Source of the DNA: Bacteroidales bacterium
GTDB taxonomy: Bacteria; Bacteroidota; Bacteroidia; Bacteroidales; SMBSF39
DNA length: 5,422 bases
Assembly: GCA_021107685.1 (NCBI GenBank)
Contig: JAIOSH010000325.1
Location: 1-5,422, forward strand
Reading direction: 5' to 3'
The notes below the pieces were generated by a model. It did no database searches. It was not told the origin of the DNA and saw only the letters and a list, made by a program, of their open reading frames with translations. The position numbers and the translations under genes are program-made. Position 1 is the first letter of the stretch. Each line of letters begins with the position of its first letter. This document shows, piece after piece, positions 1 through 5,422 of this stretch.

Positions 1-584
1 CCTGCCATTTGGTCTAATTCAACACCCTGCTCCAAAGCAGCAACAATATAAAATGCCAATACAGGAAGAACCGCACCATTCATTGTCATTGAAACAGTCA
101 TTTTATCTAAAGGTATCTGGTCAAAAAGAATTTCCATATCAAGTATTGAATCAACTGCAACACCGGCTTTTCCAACATCACCGATAACCCTTGGATGGTC
201 AGAATCATATCCGCGATGAGTTGCCAGGTCAAATGCAATAGAAAGCCCTTTTTGACCTGCAGCAAGATTTCTTCTGTAAAAAGCATTTGATTCTTCGGCA
301 GTGGAAAACCCTGCATATTGACGAATAGTCCATGGTCGCATTACATACATCGTTGAATACGGACCCCTTAAATATGGAGGAATGCCTGCTGCATAATTTA
401 AGTGTTCCATTTTCAAAAGATCATCCTTTGTATAAACGCTTTTTATAGGAATTCTTTCAGAAGTCATCCAATCCTTATTAATGTGATTTTCTTTTTCCCA
501 ATCTTTTACTGATAATGCCGGTTTTTTAGATGATTTAAAATTTATTCTATTAAAATTTGGTTTCATATATTTATTGTTTGACAT
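1..584 (-). CDS. mutB: Methylmalonyl-CoA mutase large (catalytic) subunit, N-terminal part
   Basis: This is the catalytic alpha subunit of adenosylcobalamin-dependent methylmalonyl-CoA mutase, which interconverts (R)-methylmalonyl-CoA and succinyl-CoA in the cytoplasm. Only 194 residues are visible of a family length of roughly 700; the gene runs off the left edge. The visible part is the variable N-terminal arm (about 1-65) and the start of the substrate-binding TIM barrel. Conserved stretches are GIPPYLRGPYSTMY (67-80), RPWTIRQYAGFSTAEESNAF (83-102), AFDLATHRGYDSD (117-129) and VSMTMNGAVLP (164-174). Compared from memory with the Propionibacterium shermanii enzyme, the CoA and substrate residues Tyr75, Met78, Arg82, Thr85, Arg87, Tyr89 and Ser114 all appear here shifted by one (76, 79, 83, 86, 88, 90, 115). 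Tyr90 argues against isobutyryl-CoA mutase, which has Phe there. The B12-binding domain is outside the window. The start at 584 is the first ATG after an in-frame stop at 618-620; an ATG at 566 is the alternative. No clear Shine-Dalgarno precedes either, as is common in Bacteroidetes. It follows mutA on the same strand after an unusually long gap. Confidence 0.96.
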   Translation of the reverse strand, partial: MSNNKYMKPNFNRINFKSSKKPALSVKDWEKENHINKDWMTSERIPIKSVYTKDDLLKMEHLNYAAGIPPYLRGPYSTMYVMRPWTIRQYAGFSTAEESNAFYRRNLAAGQKGLSIAFDLATHRGYDSDHPRVIGDVGKAGVAVDSILDMEILFDQIPLDKMTVSMTMNGAVLPVLAFYIVAALEQGVELDQMA

Positions 585-611
585 TTTTTTTGGGTAACCG
601 TTTACGGGTTT

Positions 612-667
612 AAATTGTTAAATTGTTATATTGTTGAATTGTTAATTTGTTAATTTGTTAATTTGTT
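612..667. repeat. Octamer tandem repeat, seven copies, upstream of mutB
   Basis: Seven consecutive 8-bp units start at 612, 620, 628, 636, 644, 652 and 660. On the plus strand they read AAATTGTT twice, ATATTGTT, GAATTGTT, then AATTTGTT three times; the next eight bases (668-675) are degenerate. On the mutB transcript this is an AACAAATT-type repeat in the leader, 28 bases before the mutB ATG. The three perfect copies lie at the upstream (mutA) end. Unit number could change by slipped-strand mispairing, which would alter leader length but not the mutB reading frame, because the array is non-coding. Confidence 0.85.
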
Positions 668-774
668 ATAACTTGTCCCGATTACTCAGCGATTTTCTAT
701 GTGGAATTAAATTTAGTAAAAATATTGTAATAAATTAATAATCATTCTATTAAAAATGCAAATACTATTAAAAA

Positions 775-904
775 TATGGCGGTCTGTTTTTAATATGTTT
801 TCTTTGTGAAACTTTGAGACTTGGTGTCTTTGTGGCAATTAAAAAAAGATAGCCACTAAGGCTCAAAGACTCAAAGATGCACAAAAAATGAAATCTCCGC
901 CATA
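775..904. repeat. 130-bp imperfect palindrome (possible MITE- or REP-like element)
   Basis: The outer ends are a perfect 8-bp inverted repeat: TATGGCGG at 775-782 and CCGCCATA at 897-904. The inner arms 803-836 and 852-885 are inverted copies in which 27 of 34 positions pair, around a 15-base loop (837-851). The two sides differ by about nine bases of extra sequence on the left, between the end repeat and the inner arm. The arms consist of short CTCAAAGA/CACAAAG-type units, a motif I recall as a frequent intergenic repeat in Bacteroidetes genomes (recollection, not searched). On the minus strand it begins ten bases after the mutA stop codon and is followed by five T residues (770-774), so in mRNA it would fold into a long hairpin between mutA and mutB. 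It encodes no protein, and I see no clear target-site duplication. Confidence 0.75.
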
Positions 905-914
905 ATTAATTTTT

Positions 915-2798
915 TTATATTCCAAGCTCTTTCTGAAATCCCCTTAAACTCTCCAATACATTTGATTTTACATGAATAAAATGTTTTATTCCAATTGCTT
1001 TTAATTCATTAATAATATCTTTCGGATATCCTGCAATAACAACAATTGATTTCCCTTTAAGTTTATCAAATATTTCAGGGGCAATTTTTGCATATTCATC
1101 ATCAAAACTACAAATAACTACTATGTCAGAATTGTTGTTAATACATGCTTTAACACCTTGATCAATAGTTTTAAATCCAGGATTGTCAACAAGTTCAAAG
1201 CCTGCACAGGCAAAGAAATTACAGGCAAACTGTGCACGAGCCTTTCGCATAGATAGATTCCCATAAGTAAACATAAATACTTTAGGACGTTTTTTGTTTC
1301 TATCAAATTTCTCAGTTTTACGTCTTAATTCTTCAAAAGCCTGTGCTCCCCTATAGGGTTTAATAGGTTCAGCTATTGCATTCTCATCTTTTCTGACATC
1401 CTGTTCAAATATTGAGGATAGAACTTCTTTATCAAAATTCTCATTAAAATTAGGATATTGGTTAGTGCCAAGAAAAATTTCCTTTCTGTTTGCAATAGCC
1501 ATATCTCTTTTTTGTGCGGTATTTTTTATTGTTTCCTGTATGAAGCCGGATTTAAAGGCTTCAAGATAACCACCTTTTTCCTGCACATGTAAGAATAGTT
1601 TCCATGCTTGTTCTGCAATAGAATCAGTTAAATTTTCAATATAATATGAACCTGCCGATGGGTCAGCGACTTTATCCAAATGAGATTCTTCCTTTAAAAG
1701 AAGTTGTTGATTTCTTGCAATCCGTTCGGAAAAATCTGTTGGTTCTTCATAGGAAGCATTAAAAGGGATTACAGTCATAGAATCTGTTCCACCAATAATT
1801 GATGACATAGATTCGGTTGTTGTACGTAACATGTTTACATAAGGGTCATAAATTGTTTTATTCCAGCTCGAAGTTGTGGAATGGATGTTCATCAGGGCAA
1901 TTTCATTTTTGCTCGGACCATAAGCCTTAACAATATTTGCCCATAATAATCGTGCAGCCCTGGTTTTTGCAATTTCCATAAAAAAATTTGATCCAGTTGA
2001 AAAATTAAATTTAATACGAGGTGCTACTTTATCAATCGAAAGATTACGTTCTGTTAATTGTGTCAAATAATTAACAGCCATTGACAGGCTAAAAGCTAAT
2101 TCTTCAATAACAGAGGAGCCTGAATTGTGAAAATAATTTCCATGTATGCTTATTAATTTAAAATTTGGCAAATGGACGACTAAATCAATTAATTCTTTAC
2201 ACCTGTCAAATGAAGATTCGGCAGATTTACAAAAATTACCTTTTAATGAAAATCGACCTAAGGGGTCAAAATCAACTGAACCTGTAATTTTTTCAAGGTT
2301 ACGGTTGTATTTTTTAACGAGATATAGTATTATTTCAATGATTTTATGCGATAAATGTCCACAAATAAAATTCAATTCAATGCTATGGGCATATATATTT
2401 TCAAGTAAGTTATCAATATCTTCTTTAGAATAATCTATTTTCTCATCAAGAATAAAACCAAGAGAATTTATTCCTTTCATTAAAATATCCAAAGCTTTTT
2501 TATTTGCTTTACTAATATCTTTTACAAGTATATCCTGTCGAATAAGCCAGTCATTATTTTTTTTTCTGTTTCCTCTTATAAATGGAAAATCTCCCGGAAA
2601 AACATTTAAATAATCAAGGTCTTTTAAATCCTCATTTCTATAATAAGGCTTTACATTAAAATTTTCTTTTGTTTTCCAGACAAGTTTTTTTTCATAATCC
2701 GCTCCTTTAAGGTCCTTTTGAACTTTTTCTTCCCATTGTTCAGTTAATACAGGAGGAAAATCAGAAAACAACAGGGTTTTATCTTTATTATATTCCAT
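915..2798 (-). CDS. mutA: Methylmalonyl-CoA mutase small (beta) subunit
   Basis: This is the 627-residue non-catalytic partner of MutB in the cytoplasmic heterodimeric methylmalonyl-CoA mutase, of normal length for the small subunit. The N-terminal helical arm (about 1-60, with LTEQWEEKVQKDLKGADYEK at 18-37) leads into a degenerate TIM barrel. Family motifs are FFMEIAKTRAARLLWA (272-287), LRTTTESMSSIIGGTDSM (324-341), RIARNQQLLLKEESHLDKVADPS in part (359-381), GSYYIENLTD (383-392) and the linker motif GTNQYPNF (444-451). The C-terminal domain from about residue 504 has the B12-domain fold pattern, but where catalytic subunits carry DxHxxG it reads TYGNLSMRKARAQF (508-521); the cobalt-ligating His is absent, as expected of the beta subunit. 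The segment matching the substrate-binding TMY...RPWTIRQY region of MutB is also not conserved (IRGNRKKNNDWLIRQD, 74-89). The ATG at 2798 is preceded by an AT-rich leader and a good -7 box. mutB follows on the same strand after 330 bases. Confidence 0.96.
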   Translation of the reverse strand: MEYNKDKTLLFSDFPPVLTEQWEEKVQKDLKGADYEKKLVWKTKENFNVKPYYRNEDLKDLDYLNVFPGDFPFIRGNRKKNNDWLIRQDILVKDISKANKKALDILMKGINSLGFILDEKIDYSKEDIDNLLENIYAHSIELNFICGHLSHKIIEIILYLVKKYNRNLEKITGSVDFDPLGRFSLKGNFCKSAESSFDRCKELIDLVVHLPNFKLISIHGNYFHNSGSSVIEELAFSLSMAVNYLTQLTERNLSIDKVAPRIKFNFSTGSNFFMEIAKTRAARLLWANIVKAYGPSKNEIALMNIHSTTSSWNKTIYDPYVNMLRTTTESMSSIIGGTDSMTVIPFNASYEEPTDFSERIARNQQLLLKEESHLDKVADPSAGSYYIENLTDSIAEQAWKLFLHVQEKGGYLEAFKSGFIQETIKNTAQKRDMAIANRKEIFLGTNQYPNFNENFDKEVLSSIFEQDVRKDENAIAEPIKPYRGAQAFEELRRKTEKFDRNKKRPKVFMFTYGNLSMRKARAQFACNFFACAGFELVDNPGFKTIDQGVKACINNNSDIVVICSFDDEYAKIAPEIFDKLKGKSIVVIAGYPKDIINELKAIGIKHFIHVKSNVLESLRGFQKELGI

Positions 2799-2823
2799 AA
2801 TTATATTAATAAAAAATAAATTT

Positions 2824-2831
2824 CAAAAGTA
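2824..2831 (-). promoter_or_regulatory. Probable -7 promoter box for mutA(B)
   Basis: On the minus strand this reads TACTTTTG, an exact match to the Bacteroidetes primary-sigma -7 consensus TAnnTTTG. It lies 25 bases before the mutA ATG, which would give a short AT-rich leader of roughly 18 bases. The -33 element is not convincing: the nearest TTTTTG (2844-2849) is only 12 bases upstream of the box and a TTG at 2859-2861 is 27 bases upstream, against a usual spacing near 19-21. The position supports the call; the missing -33 element limits it. Confidence 0.45.
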
Positions 2832-2920
2832 GAATATTTCCTACAAAAATTGCTATCACAATTAAAATATTTTATGAAATTCAGAGAGATTAATAACAGG
2901 AAATGGCTTTAATAAGTTAT

Positions 2921-2962
2921 GATAAGTGGGCAGTAGGCAGTAAGCGGTGATCAGTTATCAGT
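2921..2962. repeat. Heptamer tandem repeat, six degenerate copies
   Basis: Six 7-bp units in register: GATAAGT, GGGCAGT, AGGCAGT, AAGCGGT, GATCAGT and TATCAGT, all ending in AGT or GGT. The array sits between the beta-helix gene and the mutA promoter. It resembles the short tandemly repeated heptanucleotide arrays known from intergenic DNA of cyanobacteria and other bacteria (recollection of the class; no search was made). It is non-coding and has no spacer structure. An eight-A run follows at 2966-2973. Confidence 0.65.
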
Positions 2963-3000
2963 AATAAAAAAAAGTGATAAGAAACAAATCCCGTTAGGGT

Positions 3001-3041
3001 TAAAAATTCGTTTCCCGTCAGACCGATTGGAACGGTATGAC
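3001..3041 (-). terminator. Weak candidate terminator after the beta-helix gene
   Basis: On the minus strand, starting 16 bases after the stop codon, GTC-AT-ACCG and CGGT-CT-GAC (3041-3017) can form a seven-pair stem with a 2x2 internal loop and a seven-base terminal loop. A run of five T (3006-3002) follows ten bases after the stem. The stem is interrupted and the T-run is detached, so this is a weak match to an intrinsic terminator. It is offered because termination is expected somewhere before the mutA promoter and nothing better is visible. Confidence 0.25.
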
Positions 3042-3057
3042 TGCTACTGTCGACTGT

Positions 3058-5422
3058 TTATCTCGGCACCATACACTTAAACCCACCCTGCGGAATATTA
3101 TCCGGCACCTGCCCGCCTTTTCCACTGTTTGGCACCCAAACATCATTTTTATCAGTATTATTGACTTGTGTATCCATTGTAAAATCTCCCGAAAGATAAC
3201 CTGAAGTACCGGCTTGTACTGCCCAAACATCGTTTTTATCGGAATTAGCTATCTGGTTGTCAGCATTTCCATCTCCTCCTATCATTCCCCATACGTCTTT
3301 TACTATTTCTTTATGACCAAGTGAGCTACCATAAGCTTGGTTAGCTCCGGTTGAAAAATTGTAAGTGTAAACATCACCTGTTTTGGTTACCGGATTGGCA
3401 GACATGATACCGAGGTGGTTTCTTTGCCATATTACCACAAATAATGAATGAGTGATAGAATGATTGAATGATAGAATTGAAAAACCATCCAAACCAACAA
3501 CAGAACCATCATTTAACAGAAATGCTGCTTGTTGTGCTATCATGGTTTCGCCGGTGGCATATTCTGCCTGTGTTGTGTCGCGTAATTCTACCAAAACCCA
3601 ATCGACAATATCGGAATTTGGTATATCGGTTACACCTTCATATCCATTATAGTACCAGGGATTGCTGCTATATGGATGAGATAATGGTATAAGTCCTATG
3701 CTGTTAAGAATAGGAATTACTTCATCAGGATTATATGCACCCTCTAAAAATACTTTTAGACTAACTGAAATGTTCCATCCATTCGGCTCTATAAAAGGGT
3801 ATTGGTCAACATTGCTTCCTCCGGGAATATTATATAGTATATCTCCAATACCATCGCTACCTACAATATCCTGATTCGGGCCATGGAATATGTCTGGTCC
3901 TGTATAATCACTCCAGTAGTTGCCACCATCGGTTGACGGATTGAAGGGGGTGGAGTAGCCGTTGTGCCAGGTGTTGGAATTTTCATCATAGGCATTTCCT
4001 GATACATTACTAACAAAAGTATTATGATAGATTTGAGTACCCGTAGATGAACCAACTAATTTAATTCCATATTCTGAATTTTCACAAATTCTATTACCAA
4101 TAATATCAGTACTATTAGTTTTGTCACAGCAAATACCGCTTCCAATATTATTAGTGATTATATTATGTTTAAGCATAGTATTACTGCTATATAAATATGG
4201 GTTATAAAGTCCAATTGAAATCCCATGCCCATTATTTCCTGAAATAAGATTATTAGTAAAATTATTATTATCACAATCCTCCGTTATGAGGATGCCATCA
4301 TCATTATTTGAAATAAATTCATTAAAGGAGATAAGATTGTTATCCGATTTATCATATATACTAATTCCGCCATTATTATTGTTTTGAATATTGTTGTTTA
4401 GAATTCTATTGTTATCACAATTATCATACATCAGAATTCCTGATGAATTGCTATTTGAAATATGATTATTTATTATATGATTATTGCTTGAAGTATTAAT
4501 ACGCATTCCAATATAGTTATCAGTAATAATATTATTGTAAAATCTATTGCTGTCTGAATATGTTAAAATTCCAGCACCACTCCATGAACCAGAATATCCA
4601 TTTCTAATTGTAAAGTCGTAAATACTTATTGAGTCGGAAGAAATAGAAATTACGTTTCCTGATGACCCTCCATCAATAATTGTTGAATCTTTTGTTTCTC
4701 CAAAAAGACTAATTTGTTTTCCAATGTTTATATTTTCAAAATAAACACCATTTGCAACATTAACAGTACCACCGAAAGACACGAAACTAATACCATTCTG
4801 AATAATGGCAAAATGATCATATCCCCAGCCAGGAGTATTTTCATCATAGTCATCATCAACAAATACCACATTAGCAAGTGGTGGCATACCATAAGGCTCC
4901 ATTAGAGGATAAAAATCTTTTTCATTTCCTCCTGGAATCAAATAGGGTGTGTCCCCTATAGAATCACTTCCTGGAATATTTTGGCCTGGGCCGGAAAAAT
5001 TATCAACTCCGGTATAGTCGTCCCAGAAATTACCCCCTGATGGGTATCCGTTGTCCCAATTATTGGTACATTCATCATGAACATGTTGCCCGTTATTGAT
5101 CCAATTGTTATGGTAAATATTATTGAACTTACAACCACCACACATACAATTCGGCATATATATTCCTTTACTGCTGTTCCCTGATATTGTATTCTCTGTA
5201 ATCGTATTATAATTACAAGCATGAAAGTTAATAGCGGTTCCATTGTTGGAAATTGTATTCCTTGTAATAATATTGTATTCAGCATGGTCAAACATCAAAC
5301 CATCGGACCAAGCATTTGTTATAACATTATTGATAAAACTATTATAATTTGAAGAAGCGATATAAACAGCACCATGGCCAATAGTATTTCCAATTATTTC
5401 ATTGTGATCACAATTATAATGA
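3058..5422 (-). CDS. Large modular parallel beta-helix protein (NosD-like repeats), C-terminal part
   Basis: The frame is open from the stop at 3058 through the right edge, giving 787 visible residues; the true start lies outside, and the TTG or ATG codons near 5295 are internal. Residues below count from the first complete codon (5421). Residues 1-121 are the end of a first right-handed beta-helix with NxIxxNxIxxN...GI rungs. Residues 122-178 are a cap (GGNFWDDYTG, GSDSIGDTPY, DFYPLMEPYG). Residues 184-204 start a second module (VVFVDDDYDENTPGWGYDHF); its regular rungs span 291-472 and a second cap spans 485-548 (GGNYWSDYTG, GSDGIGDILY, DQYPFIEPNG). Residues 549-787 form a separate C-terminal domain with two dockerin-like loops. 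Such helices usually bind or cleave polysaccharide or act as surface or adhesive proteins, but I see no catalytic motif, so function is unknown. Export is inferred from the fold; the signal peptide would be off the window. No typical type IX secretion C-terminal signal is recognisable. The encoded composition is strongly Asn/Ser/Gly-rich. It shows no functional tie to mutAB. Confidence 0.9.
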   Translation of the reverse strand, partial: HYNCDHNEIIGNTIGHGAVYIASSNYNSFINNVITNAWSDGLMFDHAEYNIITRNTISNNGTAINFHACNYNTITENTISGNSSKGIYMPNCMCGGCKFNNIYHNNWINNGQHVHDECTNNWDNGYPSGGNFWDDYTGVDNFSGPGQNIPGSDSIGDTPYLIPGGNEKDFYPLMEPYGMPPLANVVFVDDDYDENTPGWGYDHFAIIQNGISFVSFGGTVNVANGVYFENINIGKQISLFGETKDSTIIDGGSSGNVISISSDSISIYDFTIRNGYSGSWSGAGILTYSDSNRFYNNIITDNYIGMRINTSSNNHIINNHISNSNSSGILMYDNCDNNRILNNNIQNNNNGGISIYDKSDNNLISFNEFISNNDDGILITEDCDNNNFTNNLISGNNGHGISIGLYNPYLYSSNTMLKHNIITNNIGSGICCDKTNSTDIIGNRICENSEYGIKLVGSSTGTQIYHNTFVSNVSGNAYDENSNTWHNGYSTPFNPSTDGGNYWSDYTGPDIFHGPNQDIVGSDGIGDILYNIPGGSNVDQYPFIEPNGWNISVSLKVFLEGAYNPDEVIPILNSIGLIPLSHPYSSNPWYYNGYEGVTDIPNSDIVDWVLVELRDTTQAEYATGETMIAQQAAFLLNDGSVVGLDGFSILSFNHSITHSLFVVIWQRNHLGIMSANPVTKTGDVYTYNFSTGANQAYGSSLGHKEIVKDVWGMIGGDGNADNQIANSDKNDVWAVQAGTSGYLSGDFTMDTQVNNTDKNDVWVPNSGKGGQVPDNIPQGGFKCMVPR
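3151..3273 (-). other. Pair of dockerin-like calcium loops in the C-terminal domain
   Basis: Two 12-residue loops, DGNADNQIANSD (3273-3238) and DFTMDTQVNNTD (3186-3151), are each followed by KNDVW, with 17 residues between them. The pattern follows the dockerin/EF-hand-like calcium loop DxNxDGxxNxxD: Asp at 1, 5 and 12 in both, Asn at 3 in the first and Thr at 3 in the second. The usual Gly at 6 is absent from both. Two such loops in tandem are the hallmark of type I dockerins, but the helices expected after each loop are replaced by an unrelated KNDVWAVQAGTSGY-type sequence, so this may be calcium-binding without being a true dockerin. Confidence 0.6.
3778..3969 (-). repeat. Second copy of the beta-helix cap motif
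   Basis: Residues 485-548 repeat the cap at 4888-5058 with the same order of blocks: W-HNGY, GGNYWSDYTG, GPNQDIVGSDGIGDILY and IPGG-DQYPFIEPNG. It is seven residues longer, because STPFNPSTDGG replaces PSGG after the NGY. The copies are clearly related but diverged, so the duplication is not recent. The C-terminal domain begins immediately after it. Confidence 0.8.
4006..4551 (-). repeat. Coding repeats: about eight 24-residue beta-helix rungs
   Basis: Within the second helix module, rungs follow one another with a period of 24 residues (72 bp), for example those beginning SNNHIINNHI, DNNRILNNNI, DNNLISFNEF, DNNNFTNNLI, SSNTMLKHNI and NSTDIIGNRI. One rung is longer by four residues (GLYNPYLY). 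Each carries an asparagine ladder and a GI(S/L)I strand. Several rungs have Cys at the same turn (DNC, EDC, ICC). This is the parallel beta-helix repeat seen in NosD-type and pectate-lyase-like proteins; the repeats belong to the protein and are not a separate DNA element. Confidence 0.85.
4888..5058 (-). repeat. First copy of the beta-helix cap motif
   Basis: Residues 122-178 of the visible protein carry W-DNGYPSGGNFWDDYTG, then GPGQNIPGSDSIGDTPY, then IPGGNEKDFYPLMEPYG. This motif recurs at 3778-3969, so it marks the end of one beta-helix module. The start of the next module lies just downstream at 4810-4872. The pair indicates an internal domain duplication. The cap's function is unknown; a structural closing role is inferred from its position after the rungs. 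Confidence 0.8.

Larger units (their letters stand above)
585..914. other. 330-bp gap between mutA and mutB
   Basis: No open frame here resembles a gene on either strand. The gap holds two structures listed separately: a seven-copy octamer repeat at 612-667, nearest the mutB start, and a 130-bp imperfect palindrome at 775-904, beginning just after the mutA stop. The 668-774 stretch between them is plain AT-rich sequence in which I see no further structure. I found no minus-strand match to the Bacteroidetes TAnnTTTG box in the gap, so mutB may depend on read-through from mutA. The two genes encode subunits of one enzyme and are usually close together, so a gap of this size is notable. Confidence 0.8.

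Noticed and set aside
612..667. CRISPR array
   Set aside because: The units are 8 bp and directly adjacent, with no spacers; the heptamers at 2921-2962 fail in the same way.
775..904. Complete insertion sequence
   Set aside because: At 130 bp, with no open frame, it can at most be a non-autonomous element; no transposase is present in the window.
2146..2433. 95-residue open frame on the plus strand
   Set aside because: It lies wholly antisense to the well-supported mutA, has no recognisable domain or start signal, and is a by-product of the opposite strand.
2955..2980. Hairpin TTATCA...TGATAA around the eight-A run as a terminator
   Set aside because: Only six AT-rich pairs enclose a 14-base loop that itself contains the A-run, so it does not have the stem-then-T layout of an intrinsic terminator on either strand.
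2986..3000. Short stem AACCC/GGGATT as a terminator for the beta-helix gene
   Set aside because: It has five pairs with a bulge, and the nearest T-run on the minus strand is more than ten bases further on.
3464..3692. Two plus-strand open frames of 62 and 74 residues
   Set aside because: Both are antisense to the conserved C-terminal domain, with no family resemblance and no ribosome-binding context.
4956..5291. 111-residue open frame on the minus strand in another frame
   Set aside because: It overlaps the beta-helix frame and shows only a low-complexity translation of its repeats; the other frame carries the conserved motifs.
5293..5298. TTG/ATG codons as the start of the beta-helix protein
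   Set aside because: The same frame stays open to the right edge and encodes further beta-helix rungs (NSFINNVITN and NHDEIIGN-like sequence), so the gene begins outside the window.

Overview
The window is AT-rich bacterial DNA, most likely from a member of the Bacteroidetes (Bacteroidota). Four things point there: a two-gene heterodimeric methylmalonyl-CoA mutase in the order mutA (small) then mutB (large); a TAnnTTTG-type -7 promoter box in front of mutA; short tandem repeats between genes; and a surface-type beta-helix protein whose C-terminal domain I recall mainly from Bacteroidetes. The lineage is an inference; no rRNA or marker gene is present.

All three supported genes lie on the minus strand, so the window reads biologically from right to left. 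From 5422 to 3058 is the C-terminal 787 residues of a large, asparagine-rich, modular right-handed beta-helix protein whose N-terminus is outside the window. It has two beta-helix modules, each closed by the same cap motif, followed by a C-terminal domain of about 240 residues with two dockerin-like calcium-loop repeats. The gap 3057-2799 holds a weak hairpin, a heptamer tandem repeat and a probable mutA promoter. From 2798 to 915 is a complete mutA. The 330-base gap 914-585 holds a 130-bp imperfect palindrome and a seven-copy octamer repeat. From 584 to 1 are the first 194 residues of mutB, cut by the window edge.

MutA and MutB together form the adenosylcobalamin-dependent enzyme that interconverts succinyl-CoA and (R)-methylmalonyl-CoA in propionate metabolism. 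The active-site residues visible in MutB match a true methylmalonyl-CoA mutase. The beta-helix protein is probably exported and has no evident link to this pathway. I see no RNA gene, CRISPR array, transposase or defence system, and no convincing new multi-gene system. The best leads are the repeat-filled gap inside the mutA-mutB pair and the architecture and C-terminal domain of the beta-helix protein.
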